DNA of 64,000 nucleotides, taken from contig NZ_FOQY01000028.1 in NCBI RefSeq assembly GCF_900113865.1, forward strand, positions 35,747-99,746. The letters run 5' to 3'. The position numbers and the translations under genes are program-made. Positions 42,947 to 52,900 of the stretch are shown one piece after another. The DNA comes from Streptosporangium canum (GTDB lineage: Bacteria; Actinomycetota; Actinomycetes; Streptosporangiales; Streptosporangiaceae). The stretch's first letter is position 1; every line of letters starts with the position of its first letter. The notes below the pieces were generated by a model. That model was not told the DNA's origin and searched no databases. It worked only from the letters and a program-made list of their open reading frames with translations.

Positions 42947-45561
42947 ACCGGGATTCGGGGGTGCTCGAAGTGCGGATCTCAGGCGCGCAGGCGCCGTTCA
43001 TCCGTCCGGCCCCACCCGGCTCACGGGCGGGCCTGACATGCGGTCTGGCGGATCCGGTAGGCGTCGACGAGCCCTCACCCCGGCTGTCGTGGAACGCCCG
43101 GCTGCTCAAGGAGGCCACCGTGGTGGTGTCCTCGGACGGGCACGAGGTGTGGCGGTCGTCCGTACCCGCCGGATCACACGGCATGGACGTGCCGGATGAG
43201 CGGCTGGCGCCGCTGACGCCGTACACATGGAGTGTGGAAGGGCACGCGACCGGCACGTTCACCACAGGCCTGCGAGCGCGCGGCGGATGGGACGCCCCCT
43301 GGCTGGCGGGCGACCCCCGGGCGGCGGTGAGCCTGCGCGGATCGTTCACATGGCGTCCCGCCCCCGGGCGCGCCTGGCTGGCCGCCACCGCACTGGGCGT
43401 CTACCGGGCACTGCTCAACGGGGTACGGCTGGGCGAGGAGGAACTGGCCCCCGGCTGGACCGACTACGGCCACCGGACGCGCTATCGGCTGCTGGAACTC
43501 ACGGACCTGCTCATGCCCGGCGAGAACGAGCTGGAGCTGTGGCTCGCCCCCGGCTGGTACGCCGGTCACGTCGCCGGCGGAGGCCCGCGCCGCTACGGCG
43601 ACCGGCCCGCCGCCAGCGCCCAGGTGCTCGTACGGGACGACGATGGGGTCCGCCGCGTGTTCGCCACGGACACGGCCTGGACCCGGCGGGACCTCGGCCG
43701 CCCGCGCGCCGACCTGGTGATGGGCGAGACCCTCCAGGCCCCTTCCCGGCAGGCCGGACCCGCCGAGACGACGGCCGCCTCGAAGATCCTGGTGGAGGCC
43801 GACCCCGCTCCCCCGGTACGGGTGATCGGCACGGTGCCCGCCGTGTCCGTGACCGAACCCGCGCCGGGCGTCCAGGTGGCCGACTTCGGGCGCAACGTCG
43901 TCGGGCGCGTACGACTGCGCGTCGACGCGCCAGGCCCCGTACGGATCGTGGTACGGCACGGGGAGGAGCTGACCGCGACCGGGCGGCTCTACACCGACAA
44001 CCTGCGCACCGCCGACCAGCGTGACGAGTTCGCCCTCGGCCCCGGCTCGCACGTCGTGGAGCCCGCCTTCACCCTGCACGGGTTCCGCTACGCGGAGGTC
44101 ACCGGCTGGCCGGGCACGCTGACGCCGAACGACCTGGAGGCGGTGCTGCTGTCCTCCGCGCTCGCCGCCACCGGCTCGCTGACCGTGAGCGATCCCGCCG
44201 TACGCCAACTCGTCGCCAACATCGGCGCGTCGGCGGACGGCAACCTGGTGAGCGTGCCGACCGACTGCCCGCAACGCGACGAGCGGACCGGCTGGACGGC
44301 CGACATCTCGGTGTTCGGCTCGACACTCAGCTTCCTGCGGCACACACAGGCGTTCCTGTCCGGCTGGGTGACGACGCTGATCGACGGGCAGCGGGCCGAC
44401 GGCGCGGTCCCGCATGTCGCACCGGTCCTACCCGAATACGGATACGACTCCCCCGTATGGTCCGACGCGCTGGTCGAGGTGCCGTGGCTGCTGTGGCGGC
44501 GCTACGGCGACGACCACACGCTGCGCCGCGCCTACGACCCGATGCGGCGATGGGCCGACTACTGCCTGGCCCAGGCCGAGGACGGCATCAGAGCGGGCAG
44601 GGCCCTGGGCGACTGGCTGGCCCCCGGCACGGTCGAGACGCCCAAGAGCCTCATCGCCACCGCCGCCCTCGCCCGCAGCCTCCGCCTGGTCGCACACGTG
44701 GCCGACGTGCTCGGCGAGCCGCACGCGCCGGAGTACGGCGAGGCGTTCACCCGCGTGTCAGGCGCCTTCCAGCGAGCCTTCCTCAGCGGGCCGAGGCTGC
44801 ACACCGAGACGCAGACCGGCTACGCCGTCGCCCTCGCCTGGGACCTGGTCCCACCCGAGGACCGGACCGCGTCGGCGCAGGCGCTGGCCGAGCTGGTCCG
44901 CGCCGGCGGGCACCGGCTCATGACGGGCTTCGTGGGCACTCCCCTGCTGCTGCCCGTGCTGTCGGAGACCGGCCACCACGACCTGGCATGCCGGATCTTC
45001 AACCAGGAGGGCTATCCGTCCTGGCGCTACCAGCTCCGCGCCGGGGCGACGACCATGTGGGAGCGCTGGGACGCCTGGCACCACCGGCACGGCCTGCAGA
45101 CGCCGGCCATGAACTCCTTCAACCACTACGCCTACGGCTGCGTGGGCGACTGGCTGTTCCGGCACGTGGCGGGCCTGGGCGACGACCCGCGCGGGACGGG
45201 TGGCGGCTTCGGCGAGCTGCTGCTGCGTCCCGGCCCCGTCCCGCTGCTGCGCCAGGCGCACGCCCGCTACGAGAGCGCGTCGGGGACCGTCGAGTCGGGC
45301 TGGCGTGCCGGGCCCGACGGGGTCCAGTTCACGTTCGCCGTCCCGGAGGGCGTGACCGCCCGCGCGGTGCTGCCCGTACACGGCGCGTGGGACGGGATGA
45401 CCGTCAACGGCACCTTCCTCATGGGCCTCAGCGAGCAGCTGCCGACCACCAGGCTGGCCGACGGGGGCTGCGCCCTGAACCTGCCGCCGGGCCGCTGGTC
45501 GTTCACGGCCCCCGCGGCGGCCACGGCCCACCTACTCCAGGAGTGGGACGACCTGGGCTAG
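42943..45561 (+). CDS. GH78 alpha-L-rhamnosidase
   Basis: 872 residues from GTG 42943, overlapping the previous stop. N-terminal Fn3-like/beta-sandwich domains (LADPVGVDEPSPRLSWN; TALGVYRALLNGVRLGEEEL; LAPGWTDYGHRTRY), the Bac_rhamnosid core with the hallmark VPTDCPQRDERTGWTADISV near residue 440 (general-acid Glu in DER.GW), and the second catalytic region GATTMWERWDAW with its Glu. No signal peptide, so it acts on imported oligosaccharides. It releases terminal alpha-L-rhamnose, which defines the likely substrate of the LacI operon. Confidence 0.93.
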   Translation: MNRDSGVLEVRISGAQAPFIRPAPPGSRAGLTCGLADPVGVDEPSPRLSWNARLLKEATVVVSSDGHEVWRSSVPAGSHGMDVPDERLAPLTPYTWSVEGHATGTFTTGLRARGGWDAPWLAGDPRAAVSLRGSFTWRPAPGRAWLAATALGVYRALLNGVRLGEEELAPGWTDYGHRTRYRLLELTDLLMPGENELELWLAPGWYAGHVAGGGPRRYGDRPAASAQVLVRDDDGVRRVFATDTAWTRRDLGRPRADLVMGETLQAPSRQAGPAETTAASKILVEADPAPPVRVIGTVPAVSVTEPAPGVQVADFGRNVVGRVRLRVDAPGPVRIVVRHGEELTATGRLYTDNLRTADQRDEFALGPGSHVVEPAFTLHGFRYAEVTGWPGTLTPNDLEAVLLSSALAATGSLTVSDPAVRQLVANIGASADGNLVSVPTDCPQRDERTGWTADISVFGSTLSFLRHTQAFLSGWVTTLIDGQRADGAVPHVAPVLPEYGYDSPVWSDALVEVPWLLWRRYGDDHTLRRAYDPMRRWADYCLAQAEDGIRAGRALGDWLAPGTVETPKSLIATAALARSLRLVAHVADVLGEPHAPEYGEAFTRVSGAFQRAFLSGPRLHTETQTGYAVALAWDLVPPEDRTASAQALAELVRAGGHRLMTGFVGTPLLLPVLSETGHHDLACRIFNQEGYPSWRYQLRAGATTMWERWDAWHHRHGLQTPAMNSFNHYAYGCVGDWLFRHVAGLGDDPRGTGGGFGELLLRPGPVPLLRQAHARYESASGTVESGWRAGPDGVQFTFAVPEGVTARAVLPVHGAWDGMTVNGTFLMGLSEQLPTTRLADGGCALNLPPGRWSFTAPAAATAHLLQEWDDLG

Positions 45562-45654
45562 TGCCGCGGCAGGCAACGTTCGCCGTTGTGATGTGACGCG
45601 CCGCCCCGGTGCTGTGCCGGGCGGCGCGTGCCCGTCACCCTGTCCGGGCGGCAG

Positions 45655-45792
45655 AACGAGTACGTGTACGCGAGATCGACGATGACGAAGGCGGACGGCT
45701 GCTTCCGAATCCGCCGCTACATCATCTGGCGGAACCGTCACGCCGACGACCGGCGCCTGCGCGCCGTCGTCGGCAGAGCAAACGTCGCCTGA
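45655..45792 (+). pseudogene. C-terminal fragment of an IS630-type transposase
   Basis: The frame reads DGCFRIRRYIIWRNRHADDR then RLRAVVGRANVA and TGA at 45790. The basic end I..RWRN.HA.D.RLR..V.RANVA is common in actinobacterial IS630 elements. Nothing upstream remains beyond about 45 residues. Confidence 0.6.
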
Positions 45793-45795
45793 GGC

Positions 45796-46266
45796 TCAGT
45801 CGAGTTTCTTGCGCATCTTCACCGAGGTCGCCTCGTAGCCGAGCGACTCGTAAAGGCCACGCGCGCCTGTGTTGAACCCGAAGACGCTGAGACCCAGAGT
45901 ATGAGCGCCCTGCGCCCGGGCGTATTCCTCACCGAGGAGCATGGCCATTCGTCCCAGGCCCCGACCACGCTTGTCGGCGTCGATCACGATGTCCCAGATC
46001 CACCAGGCACCGGCGTCGTCGCTCGTGTCCGGCCCGATCCAGAGGTAGCCGACGGTCACCCCGGCATCGTCGACTACGTCGAAGACCACATGCCCCGGGG
46101 CCGGTATCCCGGACGGAAAGAACTGAGCCATGCTCTCGTCCGCATGCCGGTCGGCGTCCTCGGACGTTTGCCCCGAAGTGACGAGATCCTTGGCGTACGC
46201 GGCTCGACTGCGTTCGAGCCAGGCAGAGAAGTGTCGGGCGTCCAGGGGACGGAGGGTTACAGGCAC
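45796..46266 (-). CDS. GNAT-family N-acetyltransferase
   Basis: 156 residues from GTG 46266, preceded by GGAGG at eight bases; a longer frame to 46392 has no ribosome site. Acetyl-CoA site motif A: WIWDIVIDADKRGRGLGRMA, then LLGEEYARAQGAHTLGLSVF and GFNTGARGLYESLGYEATSV. Substrate unknown. Its stop lies four bases from the IS630 remnant stop. Confidence 0.9.
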   Translation of the reverse strand: MPVTLRPLDARHFSAWLERSRAAYAKDLVTSGQTSEDADRHADESMAQFFPSGIPAPGHVVFDVVDDAGVTVGYLWIGPDTSDDAGAWWIWDIVIDADKRGRGLGRMAMLLGEEYARAQGAHTLGLSVFGFNTGARGLYESLGYEATSVKMRKKLD

Positions 46267-46799
46267 CGGCCCAGCCTCCCACACCGCCGACGCCTGAGCG
46301 GTGACACCCCTGCTCAGGCGTCGCCACATCACCAACAGGGCAGACGCTGCCTGACGCGGCACTGATGAGCTGATTGTGAGGCTTGCGGTCACCCTCCATG
46401 TTGCTTTCCCTCACCGAGTGGTGACTTTGAGTGTGGCAGGTATGTGCTCCGGCGGGATGGGTGACAGCAGGCCGCTTCTGAGCGATTTCAAATGGTTTTG
46501 AACTTTAAATGATCTTGAAACCAGCCGGGCGCCTTTACAGTGTAGATCAATAAATCTGAGCTCTCCTCGCTCCTGCGTCCAGGCGCTTGCAGCCCGTCCA
46601 CGGAAACCGGTTGCGCGCCTGTGCCCACCCTGTCCCTACCGAGCGGTGGGGAATGCCGCCTCCACGCCGCCGGACGCCCCCCAAACACCTCTCGAACCCG
46701 ATGCCCTTGACACCCCTCCCCCGGGTGCCACCGAAATACGGCAGAAACGGGCCGCGGAGCGGAGTTCGGCCTGGTCAGCCTCTGCGGTGGAGATCGCGG
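46267..46799. other. Gap with a low-GC repeat block, no gene
   Basis: AAATGGTTTTGAAC (46490-46503) and AAATGATCTTGAAAC (46507-46521) form an imperfect direct repeat with a 17-bp period in an AT-rich patch; TTTACA and a TAGATC/AATAAA stretch follow. It looks like an operator/promoter whose gene has been lost, or an element end. Confidence 0.35.
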
Positions 46800-47345
46800 C
46801 GGGCTTGCCGGCGGGTGGCCGAGGTCATCAACTCCTCCGAGGCGAACTCCCGGCAGCTGTACACCCGAGCTCGCCGGCGCCTGACCGAGGCGCGTGGTCG
46901 CTCCGATCGCCGGTTGGACCAGGCCCGCCGCCGCGACCTGGTGGAGAGCTTCCTGGCTGCCGCGCAGCAGGGGGACCTGCCGGGGTTGGAGAAGGTGCTG
47001 GCCGAGGACGTGACCGTGTGGGTGGACGGTGGCGGCAGGGTCGGCGCCGCTCGGCGGCCCATCTCCGGTGTCTCCAAGGTGGCGCGCTACTTGGTGGGGT
47101 CGTTGAGCATCGCCGGTGAGGGGGTGCGGCTGTCGGCTGCGGAGGTGAACGGCGCGCTGGGGCTGCTGGCCCGGGCCGGCGGGGAGCTGGTCGGCGTGCT
47201 GGTGCCGGAGACGTCGAACGGCCGGATCAGTGCCCGGCGGCCGCGCTCGCCCAGGCGGGCCGAGGCTTTGGAGACGTTGGTCCTTTTCCTGTGTGCCGAT
47301 CGGCCCTATGCCCGCCGGCTGTGTGCGCCCACCGTGAGAGGTGAG
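46800..47345 (+). pseudogene. Truncated ECF41-type sigma factor (C-terminal half)
   Basis: The frame reads VAEVINSSEANSRQLYTRAR (sigma region 4), RDLVESFLAAAQQGDLPGLE, VLAEDVTVWVDGGGRVGAAR (the conserved DGGG of the ECF41 SnoaL-like extension) and ARAGGELVGVLVPE. Sigma region 2 and the start are missing. The frame has lost its own stop and runs in frame into the following DUF305 gene. Confidence 0.7.
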
Positions 47346-47372
47346 GAACCGAACAAGCCGCCGGGAGGAAAG

Positions 47373-48071
47373 ATGAGACGGCAGGCAGCACGGACGGCGG
47401 CGGCCGGGGCGATCCTGGTCACCACGGCGTTGACGGGCCTCAACGTCGCGGCCGCGAACGACCGGTCACAGCCGGCGCCGACTCCGGCCCCTTCCGGATG
47501 GCGGCAGACCTGCCCTCCGGAAAACCCATGGACGGGCCCGGGCATGGGGCCGGGCGGCCCGATGCCCGGCGTGAGGGTGGATGACGAGTTTGACTATCTG
47601 ACGCAGATGCTGCCCCACCACCAGGAGGCCGTCGCCGCCGCCCAGCAGCTGCGCCGCTCCGAGCGGCCGCAGATGCGCCGGCTGGGGGAATCGATCGTGA
47701 CGACGCAGAGCGCTGAGATCACGAAGATGAAGGCGTGGCTGGATCAGTGGTACCCGGGGCGCTCCACGGCGGTCGGCTACCGGCCGATGATGCGTGATCT
47801 GTCGACGCTGTCGGGCGACGCGCTGGATGAGGCGTTCCTGCAGGACATGATCCGCCACCACATGGGTGCGATCATGATGTCGCAGCAGTTGCTCATGCAC
47901 GGGCGGGCACAGCACGAGCAGGTCGCGGCGTTCGCCCGCACGGTGCGCGACACCCAGCACGCCGAGATGTTCCAGATGCGGCGGTGGCTGGCCGACTGGT
48001 TCGGCGAGACGGGCATGCCCGGCGGCCCAGGGCCGGCGGGTGACGACCGCGGCGGAGGGTGCGGCTGGTGA
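47373..48071 (+). CDS. Secreted DUF305 protein
   Basis: 232 residues from ATG 47373, with GGGAGGAAAG upstream. Signal peptide ends near NVAAAN. Mature part has a Pro/Gly linker and two DUF305 repeats: YLTQMLPHHQEAVAAAQQLR and FLQDMIRHHMGAIMMSQQLL, each with the M..HH motif likely to bind metal (Cu is common). Many His and Met residues and a place between metal genes suggest a metal-binding exported protein. Complete gene. Confidence 0.9.
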   Translation: MRRQAARTAAAGAILVTTALTGLNVAAANDRSQPAPTPAPSGWRQTCPPENPWTGPGMGPGGPMPGVRVDDEFDYLTQMLPHHQEAVAAAQQLRRSERPQMRRLGESIVTTQSAEITKMKAWLDQWYPGRSTAVGYRPMMRDLSTLSGDALDEAFLQDMIRHHMGAIMMSQQLLMHGRAQHEQVAAFARTVRDTQHAEMFQMRRWLADWFGETGMPGGPGPAGDDRGGGCGW

Positions 48072-48280
48072 CCGCGAGGCCGGTTTCCGTACCGGGGGAT
48101 GCGCCATGACGCGAAGACATGGAAGCCCTGAAATTCGAGATAGTCCACCCGCCGCCCGATTCTCCGGTCGCATGCCTCGGCCGACAGGGTCGTGACCGAG
48201 TTGTTCTTCGGTCGAACGACAAGCTGAGGGAGCCTCGACGCAGCGATGCGCCGCGGCTACCCGGCGAGTGGAGGGTCGGA
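48072..48280. other. Intergenic, no gene seen
   Basis: About 210 bp between convergent genes. A short inverted arrangement gaccgagttgttcttcggtcg near 48193-48215 could be a terminator. Confidence 0.3.
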
Positions 48281-48841
48281 TCAGGCCGCCTCGTCCTTGG
48301 GCTTGGGAGCTGGAGCCAGTCGCACGCGGCCGGGGTGGGCCTCCTCGTCGGGGAAGACCCACTTCCGGAACGCCCAGAAACGGAAGACCATGGCGATCAG
48401 CGTGCCAATGACCTGCGCGCTCATGAAGTCGGCGATCTCCTGGGTGACCAGGCTCACCTCCGGGGTCTCCAGCAGGAACACATACCGGGAGATCCATAGC
48501 GGCACGGAGCTGAGCACCAGACCGACACCACTGACCAGGAAGAACAGCGCCGCCTCGTGATGGCGCTCGCGCCCGCCCCTGGTCCGGAACGACCATTCAC
48601 GGTTCAGCACATAGGACACGATCGTCGCCACGAGCACCGCGATGACCTTCGCGGTCACCGGCTTCGGTTCCAGAACAGTGAGCTTCAGCCCATAAAATAC
48701 CGCGTTGTCCACCAGGAACGATGTTCCACCCACCACCGCGAACTTCAGCAGCTCACGGTGCTTCAGGGCAAGGGCGGGCAGCGGTCCCGGCAATCCTGCG
48801 AGGACTGCTTTTGCTGTTTCGAAGCATCCCGATCTTCTCAC
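48281..48841 (-). CDS. GtrA-like membrane protein
   Basis: 186 residues from GTG 48841. Four helices of the GtrA family: LLKFAVVGGTSFLVDNAVFY, VIAVLVATIVSYVLNREWSF, then FFLVSGVGLVLSSVPLW and IGTLIAMVFRFWAFRKWVFP. These proteins flip or support lipid-linked sugars in cell-wall polysaccharide synthesis. No glycosyltransferase partner lies nearby. The start codon is weakly supported. Confidence 0.88.
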   Translation of the reverse strand: MRRSGCFETAKAVLAGLPGPLPALALKHRELLKFAVVGGTSFLVDNAVFYGLKLTVLEPKPVTAKVIAVLVATIVSYVLNREWSFRTRGGRERHHEAALFFLVSGVGLVLSSVPLWISRYVFLLETPEVSLVTQEIADFMSAQVIGTLIAMVFRFWAFRKWVFPDEEAHPGRVRLAPAPKPKDEAA

Positions 48842-49649
48842 CAGCCGGACACCCTGGTCTCAAGACTCACTGACACGGCCTTTCCGGCTCGGGCGACCGG
48901 AGCCGCACCTGTCGACATCTGGCATCGATCCTCACTCACACCACAGTCGAGTACTTCGCGGTGGAGCGCCCGTCAGGGGCCGGACCGTCTCGGTGACCGG
49001 ATGAGCCACCCAGCAAACTTCAGCCCGGACACAACGTCGGGATGACTCCCCCGCCGAAAGCTGATGCTCAACACCGATCAGGCGGCCACCATACATTCGT
49101 TCCGTTGCGCCCCACCACTGATGCCGTAGCAGACGCGCGGAGAAGGTCCGTCGGAAAACCCACGACTCCTTCCCGCGTAACGAGTCCGCCGACCGGCAGC
49201 GGTTCAGACGCACAACGGATCGCCGCCTGTCGGTCTTGCCCTCCGCAGAGTCGGGACGCCCGTACTTCGCCGGAGAATATCTGGGCCGCTTCTCAGGACG
49301 GCTTCACCCCTCCCCTCCCCTCCCGCAGATGCTCGAGTAGCTCCTCCCGAACCCGCTCAGGCCTTCGCTCAGCGTGCGCGACATTCTCGGCCAACCACAC
49401 CGTCACCTTCGTCGCGTCCGCGCCTGTGCAGGTGCGAAAGCCGAGGTGCGTGCGGATCTGATTGCGGTGGTACTCGTATGCGTCGGGGGTGCGTCACGTC
49501 CGCCCGGCATTGACCAGGGAAGCCACAACAAGATCAACGACGTTTGGGGCTCATACCACGTTCCTTACCAGCACCCCATCTACGATGAACGGTAGAAGCG
49601 TGATGGCTTTACCCCGTTTTTCGTCCTTCTGTTGTGAAGGAGGCCGATC
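48842..49649. other. Large intergenic region, no gene recognised
   Basis: Only short open frames with shadow-like composition. A clean CT-rich run (ctcccctcccctccc near 49310-49325) and AAGGAGG at 49637-49643, the ribosome site of the next gene, are the only notable features. Probable site of lost genes. Confidence 0.35.
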
Positions 49650-49652
49650 GTG

Positions 49653-52103
49653 ATGAACCACCTTCATGCTCGCCGCGGCGGCGGCAAGGAACACAGCACC
49701 GCGATCTTGGACGTCCGCGGATTGCGGTGGGCCTCGGAGCAGAACGTCGTGATGGCCGTGCTCGGCCGCCGTCCCGGGGTGCTGCAGGTGGAGGTCAACC
49801 CGGTGGCCCAGACGGCGACCGTGGTGTTCGACCCGGCCCGTACCTGTCTGGCCGAGTTGCGCACGTGGGTGATCGAGTGCGGCTATCACTGCGCCGGCCA
49901 GTCGGTGTCCTCCCACATCTGCGACCCGATGATCGAGCCCGGCCCGCCGCCCTCCGGCCCCACGGGGCCTTTGACGGCCGCTGCGGACACCGCCGCGCTA
50001 CCGCAGTGGCCCGTCTGCGGCGACGGTGCGCGCGCAGGGCCCGCGCAGGACGCGGCCGGTTCCGGGACCGCCGTTCGTCGAGCGCCCGCCGATCACACCG
50101 ATCACGGTGGGATGTCGATGGCCACGATGGTGGCGGACATGCGCAACCGGTTCCTGGTGGCGCTGCTGTTCTCCATCCCGATCGTGGCCTGGTCACCGAT
50201 CGGTACCGAGGTGCTGGGCTTGGACCTGCCGGTGCCGTTCGGGCTGCGCCGGGACGTGTGGGCGCTGCTGCTCAGCCTGCCGGTGATCCTCTACTCTTGC
50301 TGGATCTTCTTCGACGGGGCGCTGCGCGCGCTGCGGGCTCGCACGCTGGACATGATGGTGCTGGTCGCCGTCGCGGTCGGCGCGGGCTGGCTGTATTCGG
50401 TGATCGTGACCATCACCGGCGGCGGTGAAGTCTTCTACGAGGCCGCTGCCGTGCTGGCCGCCTTCGTGCTGCTGGGGCACTGGTTTGAGATGCGCGCCCG
50501 CGGCGGCGCCAACGACGCCATCCGCACCCTGCTCGACCTGGCCCCGCCCAAGGCGACGGTCCTGCGCGACGGCGAGCCGGTCGAGGTGCCGACCGCCGAG
50601 GTTGTCGCCGGCGACCTGCTGCTGGTACGGCCCGGAGCCAAGATCCCGGCCGACGGGGTGGTCGAGGACGGCGACAGCGAGGTGGATGAATCCATGGTCA
50701 CCGGCGAGAGCCTGCCGGTGCACAAGCAGCCGGGCTCGGCCGTCATCGGCGCCACGATCAACCGCAACGGCACCCTGCGGGTACGCGCCACCAGGGTCGG
50801 CGCCGACACCGCCCTGGCCCAGATCGTCCAACTGGTGCAGCAGGCCCAGAACTCCAAGGCCCCTGGGCAGCGGCTGGCCGACCGGGCCGCCTTCTGGCTG
50901 GTGCTCGTCGCACTGGTCGGCGGCGCGCTCACCTTCGCCGCCTGGTTCTTCCTCGCCGGCGCGCCGTTCGGTGTGGCGATCCTGTTCGCCATCACCGTGG
51001 TGGTCATCACCTGCCCCGACGCGCTCGGCCTGGCCACCCCGACGGCGATCATGGTCGGCACCGGGCTCGGCGCCAAGCGAGGCGTGCTGTTCAAGAACGC
51101 GATCGCGCTGGAGACCTCCGCCCGCGTCCAAGTCGTGGTCATGGACAAGACCGGCACCCTGACCAAGGGCGAACCGGAGGTCACCGACGTCATCGTCGAC
51201 GGCATGGCGGAAGACGAGGTGCTGCGGCTGGTGGCCGCCGTCGAACGGGAATCCGAACATCCGCTGGCCCAGGCGATCGCCGCCCACGCCGAGGCGCGCG
51301 CCCTGCCTGTGTCGCGGGCCGAGCGGTTCGAGAACGTGCCCGGACACGGCGCCGTCGCCGATGTCGACGGACACCGGGTGGTGGTCGGCAACCGGCGGCT
51401 GCTGGAACAGGAGGGCGTCGACCTCGGCAAGCTGGCCGTCCGCCGAGACGACGTGGCCGCGGGAGGCCGTACCGCGGTCATGGTGGCGGTCGACGGCGCG
51501 GCGGCCGGGGTCATCGGCATCGCCGACGCGCCCCGCGAGACCTCGGCGGCGGCGGTGGCCGCCCTGCACGACCTTGGCGTCGAGGTGGTCATGCTCACAG
51601 GCGACAACGCCGCCACCGCGCAGCGGATCGCCCGGCATCTGGGCATCGACACCGTGATCGCCGAGGTCCTGCCCGGCGACAAGGCGGCCAGGATCGCCGA
51701 GCTGCAGGCCGGTGGCCGCAAGGTCGCCATGGTCGGCGACGGCGTCAACGACGCCCCCGCGCTCGCCCAGGCCGACCTGGGCATCGCCATCGGCGCCGGC
51801 ACGGATGTGGCGATCGAGACCGCCGACGTGGTGCTCATGCGCTCCGACCCGCTGGACGTGGCAGCCACGTTGCGCATCGGCCGCGCAACCCTGCGCAAGA
51901 TGCGCCAGAACCTCGGCTGGGCGATCGGCTACAACACGATCGCGCTGCCCATCGCCGCGGGCGTGTTCGCCCCTGCCTTCGGCCTGGTGCTGCGCCCGGA
52001 GATCGCCGCTCTGTCGATGTCCGGCTCCAGTGTCATCGTCGCGGTCAACGCCCTGGCCTTGAAGAGGCTGCGCCTGCCGCGCACATCCCCGGCCGAAGGG
52101 TGA
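49653..52103 (+). CDS. P1B-type heavy-metal ATPase with CPD motif
   Basis: 816 residues (GTG at 49650 is an alternative). The N-terminal HMA-like fold lacks the CxxC (GLRWASEQN where GMTCxxC is usual). A His-rich linker (DHTDHGGMS) precedes eight membrane helices. TGES in [15 protein letters not shown], transport site [14 protein letters not shown] (CPD rather than CPC) near residue 452, phosphorylation DKTGT near 497, HP motif SEHPLAQAI, and GDGVNDAP. It exports a soft metal, likely Cu or related; CPD and the missing CxxC make the metal uncertain. AAGGAGG upstream. Confidence 0.92.
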   Translation: MNHLHARRGGGKEHSTAILDVRGLRWASEQNVVMAVLGRRPGVLQVEVNPVAQTATVVFDPARTCLAELRTWVIECGYHCAGQSVSSHICDPMIEPGPPPSGPTGPLTAAADTAALPQWPVCGDGARAGPAQDAAGSGTAVRRAPADHTDHGGMSMATMVADMRNRFLVALLFSIPIVAWSPIGTEVLGLDLPVPFGLRRDVWALLLSLPVILYSCWIFFDGALRALRARTLDMMVLVAVAVGAGWLYSVIVTITGGGEVFYEAAAVLAAFVLLGHWFEMRARGGANDAIRTLLDLAPPKATVLRDGEPVEVPTAEVVAGDLLLVRPGAKIPADGVVEDGDSEVDESMVTGESLPVHKQPGSAVIGATINRNGTLRVRATRVGADTALAQIVQLVQQAQNSKAPGQRLADRAAFWLVLVALVGGALTFAAWFFLAGAPFGVAILFAITVVVITCPDALGLATPTAIMVGTGLGAKRGVLFKNAIALETSARVQVVVMDKTGTLTKGEPEVTDVIVDGMAEDEVLRLVAAVERESEHPLAQAIAAHAEARALPVSRAERFENVPGHGAVADVDGHRVVVGNRRLLEQEGVDLGKLAVRRDDVAAGGRTAVMVAVDGAAAGVIGIADAPRETSAAAVAALHDLGVEVVMLTGDNAATAQRIARHLGIDTVIAEVLPGDKAARIAELQAGGRKVAMVGDGVNDAPALAQADLGIAIGAGTDVAIETADVVLMRSDPLDVAATLRIGRATLRKMRQNLGWAIGYNTIALPIAAGVFAPAFGLVLRPEIAALSMSGSSVIVAVNALALKRLRLPRTSPAEG

Positions 52104-52189
52104 GCGCCGGCGTGCTCACGCGCGCCGGCACGGCTCCCCGGCGGCGATCCAGCTTGACGATGTTCATGGCGGGCCTCCTGCTCAGGAGG

Positions 52190-52395
52190 GTGGCAGCGTC
52201 GTGGTGCGCGGCCCGGGATCGGTGTTCGGCGCGGTGGAGAAGGTGCGCAACGTGTTCAAGCGCTGCCGGTAGTCCTCCTCGTCGATCTCGCCGCGGGCGA
52301 ACCGTTCGGCGAGCACCTGCTCGGGGGAGGGCCAGGCAGGGGGGCGCGGATAGTCCTGGGAGCGGCCCAGGGCACGGGCGGTGACGGACCCAGGC
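52190..52395 (-). pseudogene. C-terminal SHOCT-domain fragment
   Basis: The minus frame reads PSPEQVLAERFARGEIDEED then YRQRLNTLRT and ends at a TGA near 52190. This is a SHOCT motif (L..RFA.GEI.EEEY..RL..L). The upstream part is lost at about 52395. A new ATG with AGGAGG (about 52165) follows it but its gene (MNIVKLDRRRGA) is cut by the ATPase end. Confidence 0.6.
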
Positions 52396-52414
52396 GCCCA
52401 AAGAGATCGGACTG

Positions 52415-52545
52415 TGCATGATGATGTCCACCCCGGCGGCGCGGGACATCGGCACGACCCGGTGCCCCCGCTCGGTCCGGGCGTCGACGACGTGGCGTCC
52501 CAGCCGCCCGGCCGCTCCCGCCACCGCGAACGTGGTGATGCTCAT
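52415..52545 (-). pseudogene. N-terminal fragment of an NAD(P)-binding SDR/NmrA-like protein
   Basis: Starts ATG 52545, overlapping the previous stop as ATGA, and reads MSITTFAVAGAAGRLGRHVV then DARTERGHRVVPMSRAAGVD, a Rossmann GxxGxxG start. Homology ends after about 42 residues. Confidence 0.6.
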
Positions 52546-52830
52546 GCTTCATTCCTTCCTTGCTCGCTGTAGTTCTGGCCGGGGGGCATGCCGGGGATCG
52601 GCTTGGCGATGAGAGCGGCGGGGGTGAGGAAACCGATGTGGGCGATCGCCAGGATGAGCGACCACATCGCCTTGTCGTAGTGCGCCGACGCCCTGGCGTA
52701 CAGCTCGTCGGGGACGCGCTCCCCGGACGGGTTCGGGGTGAGGACCGCCTCCACCAGCGCCGGCGCGGCCCGTTCGGCATCGGTGAAGCAGGCGGCGTCG
52801 TGCCAGGTGGCCTTCGCCGACTTCCGCTGT
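52542..52830 (-). pseudogene. C-terminal part of a carboxymuconolactone decarboxylase-family protein
   Basis: The minus frame reads ATWHDAACFTDAERAAPALV, PDELYARASAHYDKAMWSLI and LAIAHIGFLTPAALIAKPIP, the second half of an AhpD/CMD-like alkylhydroperoxidase domain. The half with the CxxC active site is lost. It ends in an ATGA overlap with the SDR fragment, showing a former operon. Confidence 0.65.
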
Positions 52831-52900
52831 GGCCGCGGGGTTGTGTCCCTTCCACAACGGCGCCTCCGAGAGCGTCTGAACACTGCTCCGGGGAGCTGGT

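Noticed and set aside
46267-46392. N-terminal extension of the GNAT protein
   Set aside because: The extension has no ribosome site and no homology, while GTG 46266 has GGAGG at good spacing.
50193-51638. 481-codon minus-strand ORF
   Set aside because: Antisense to the P-type ATPase; no recognisable protein pattern.
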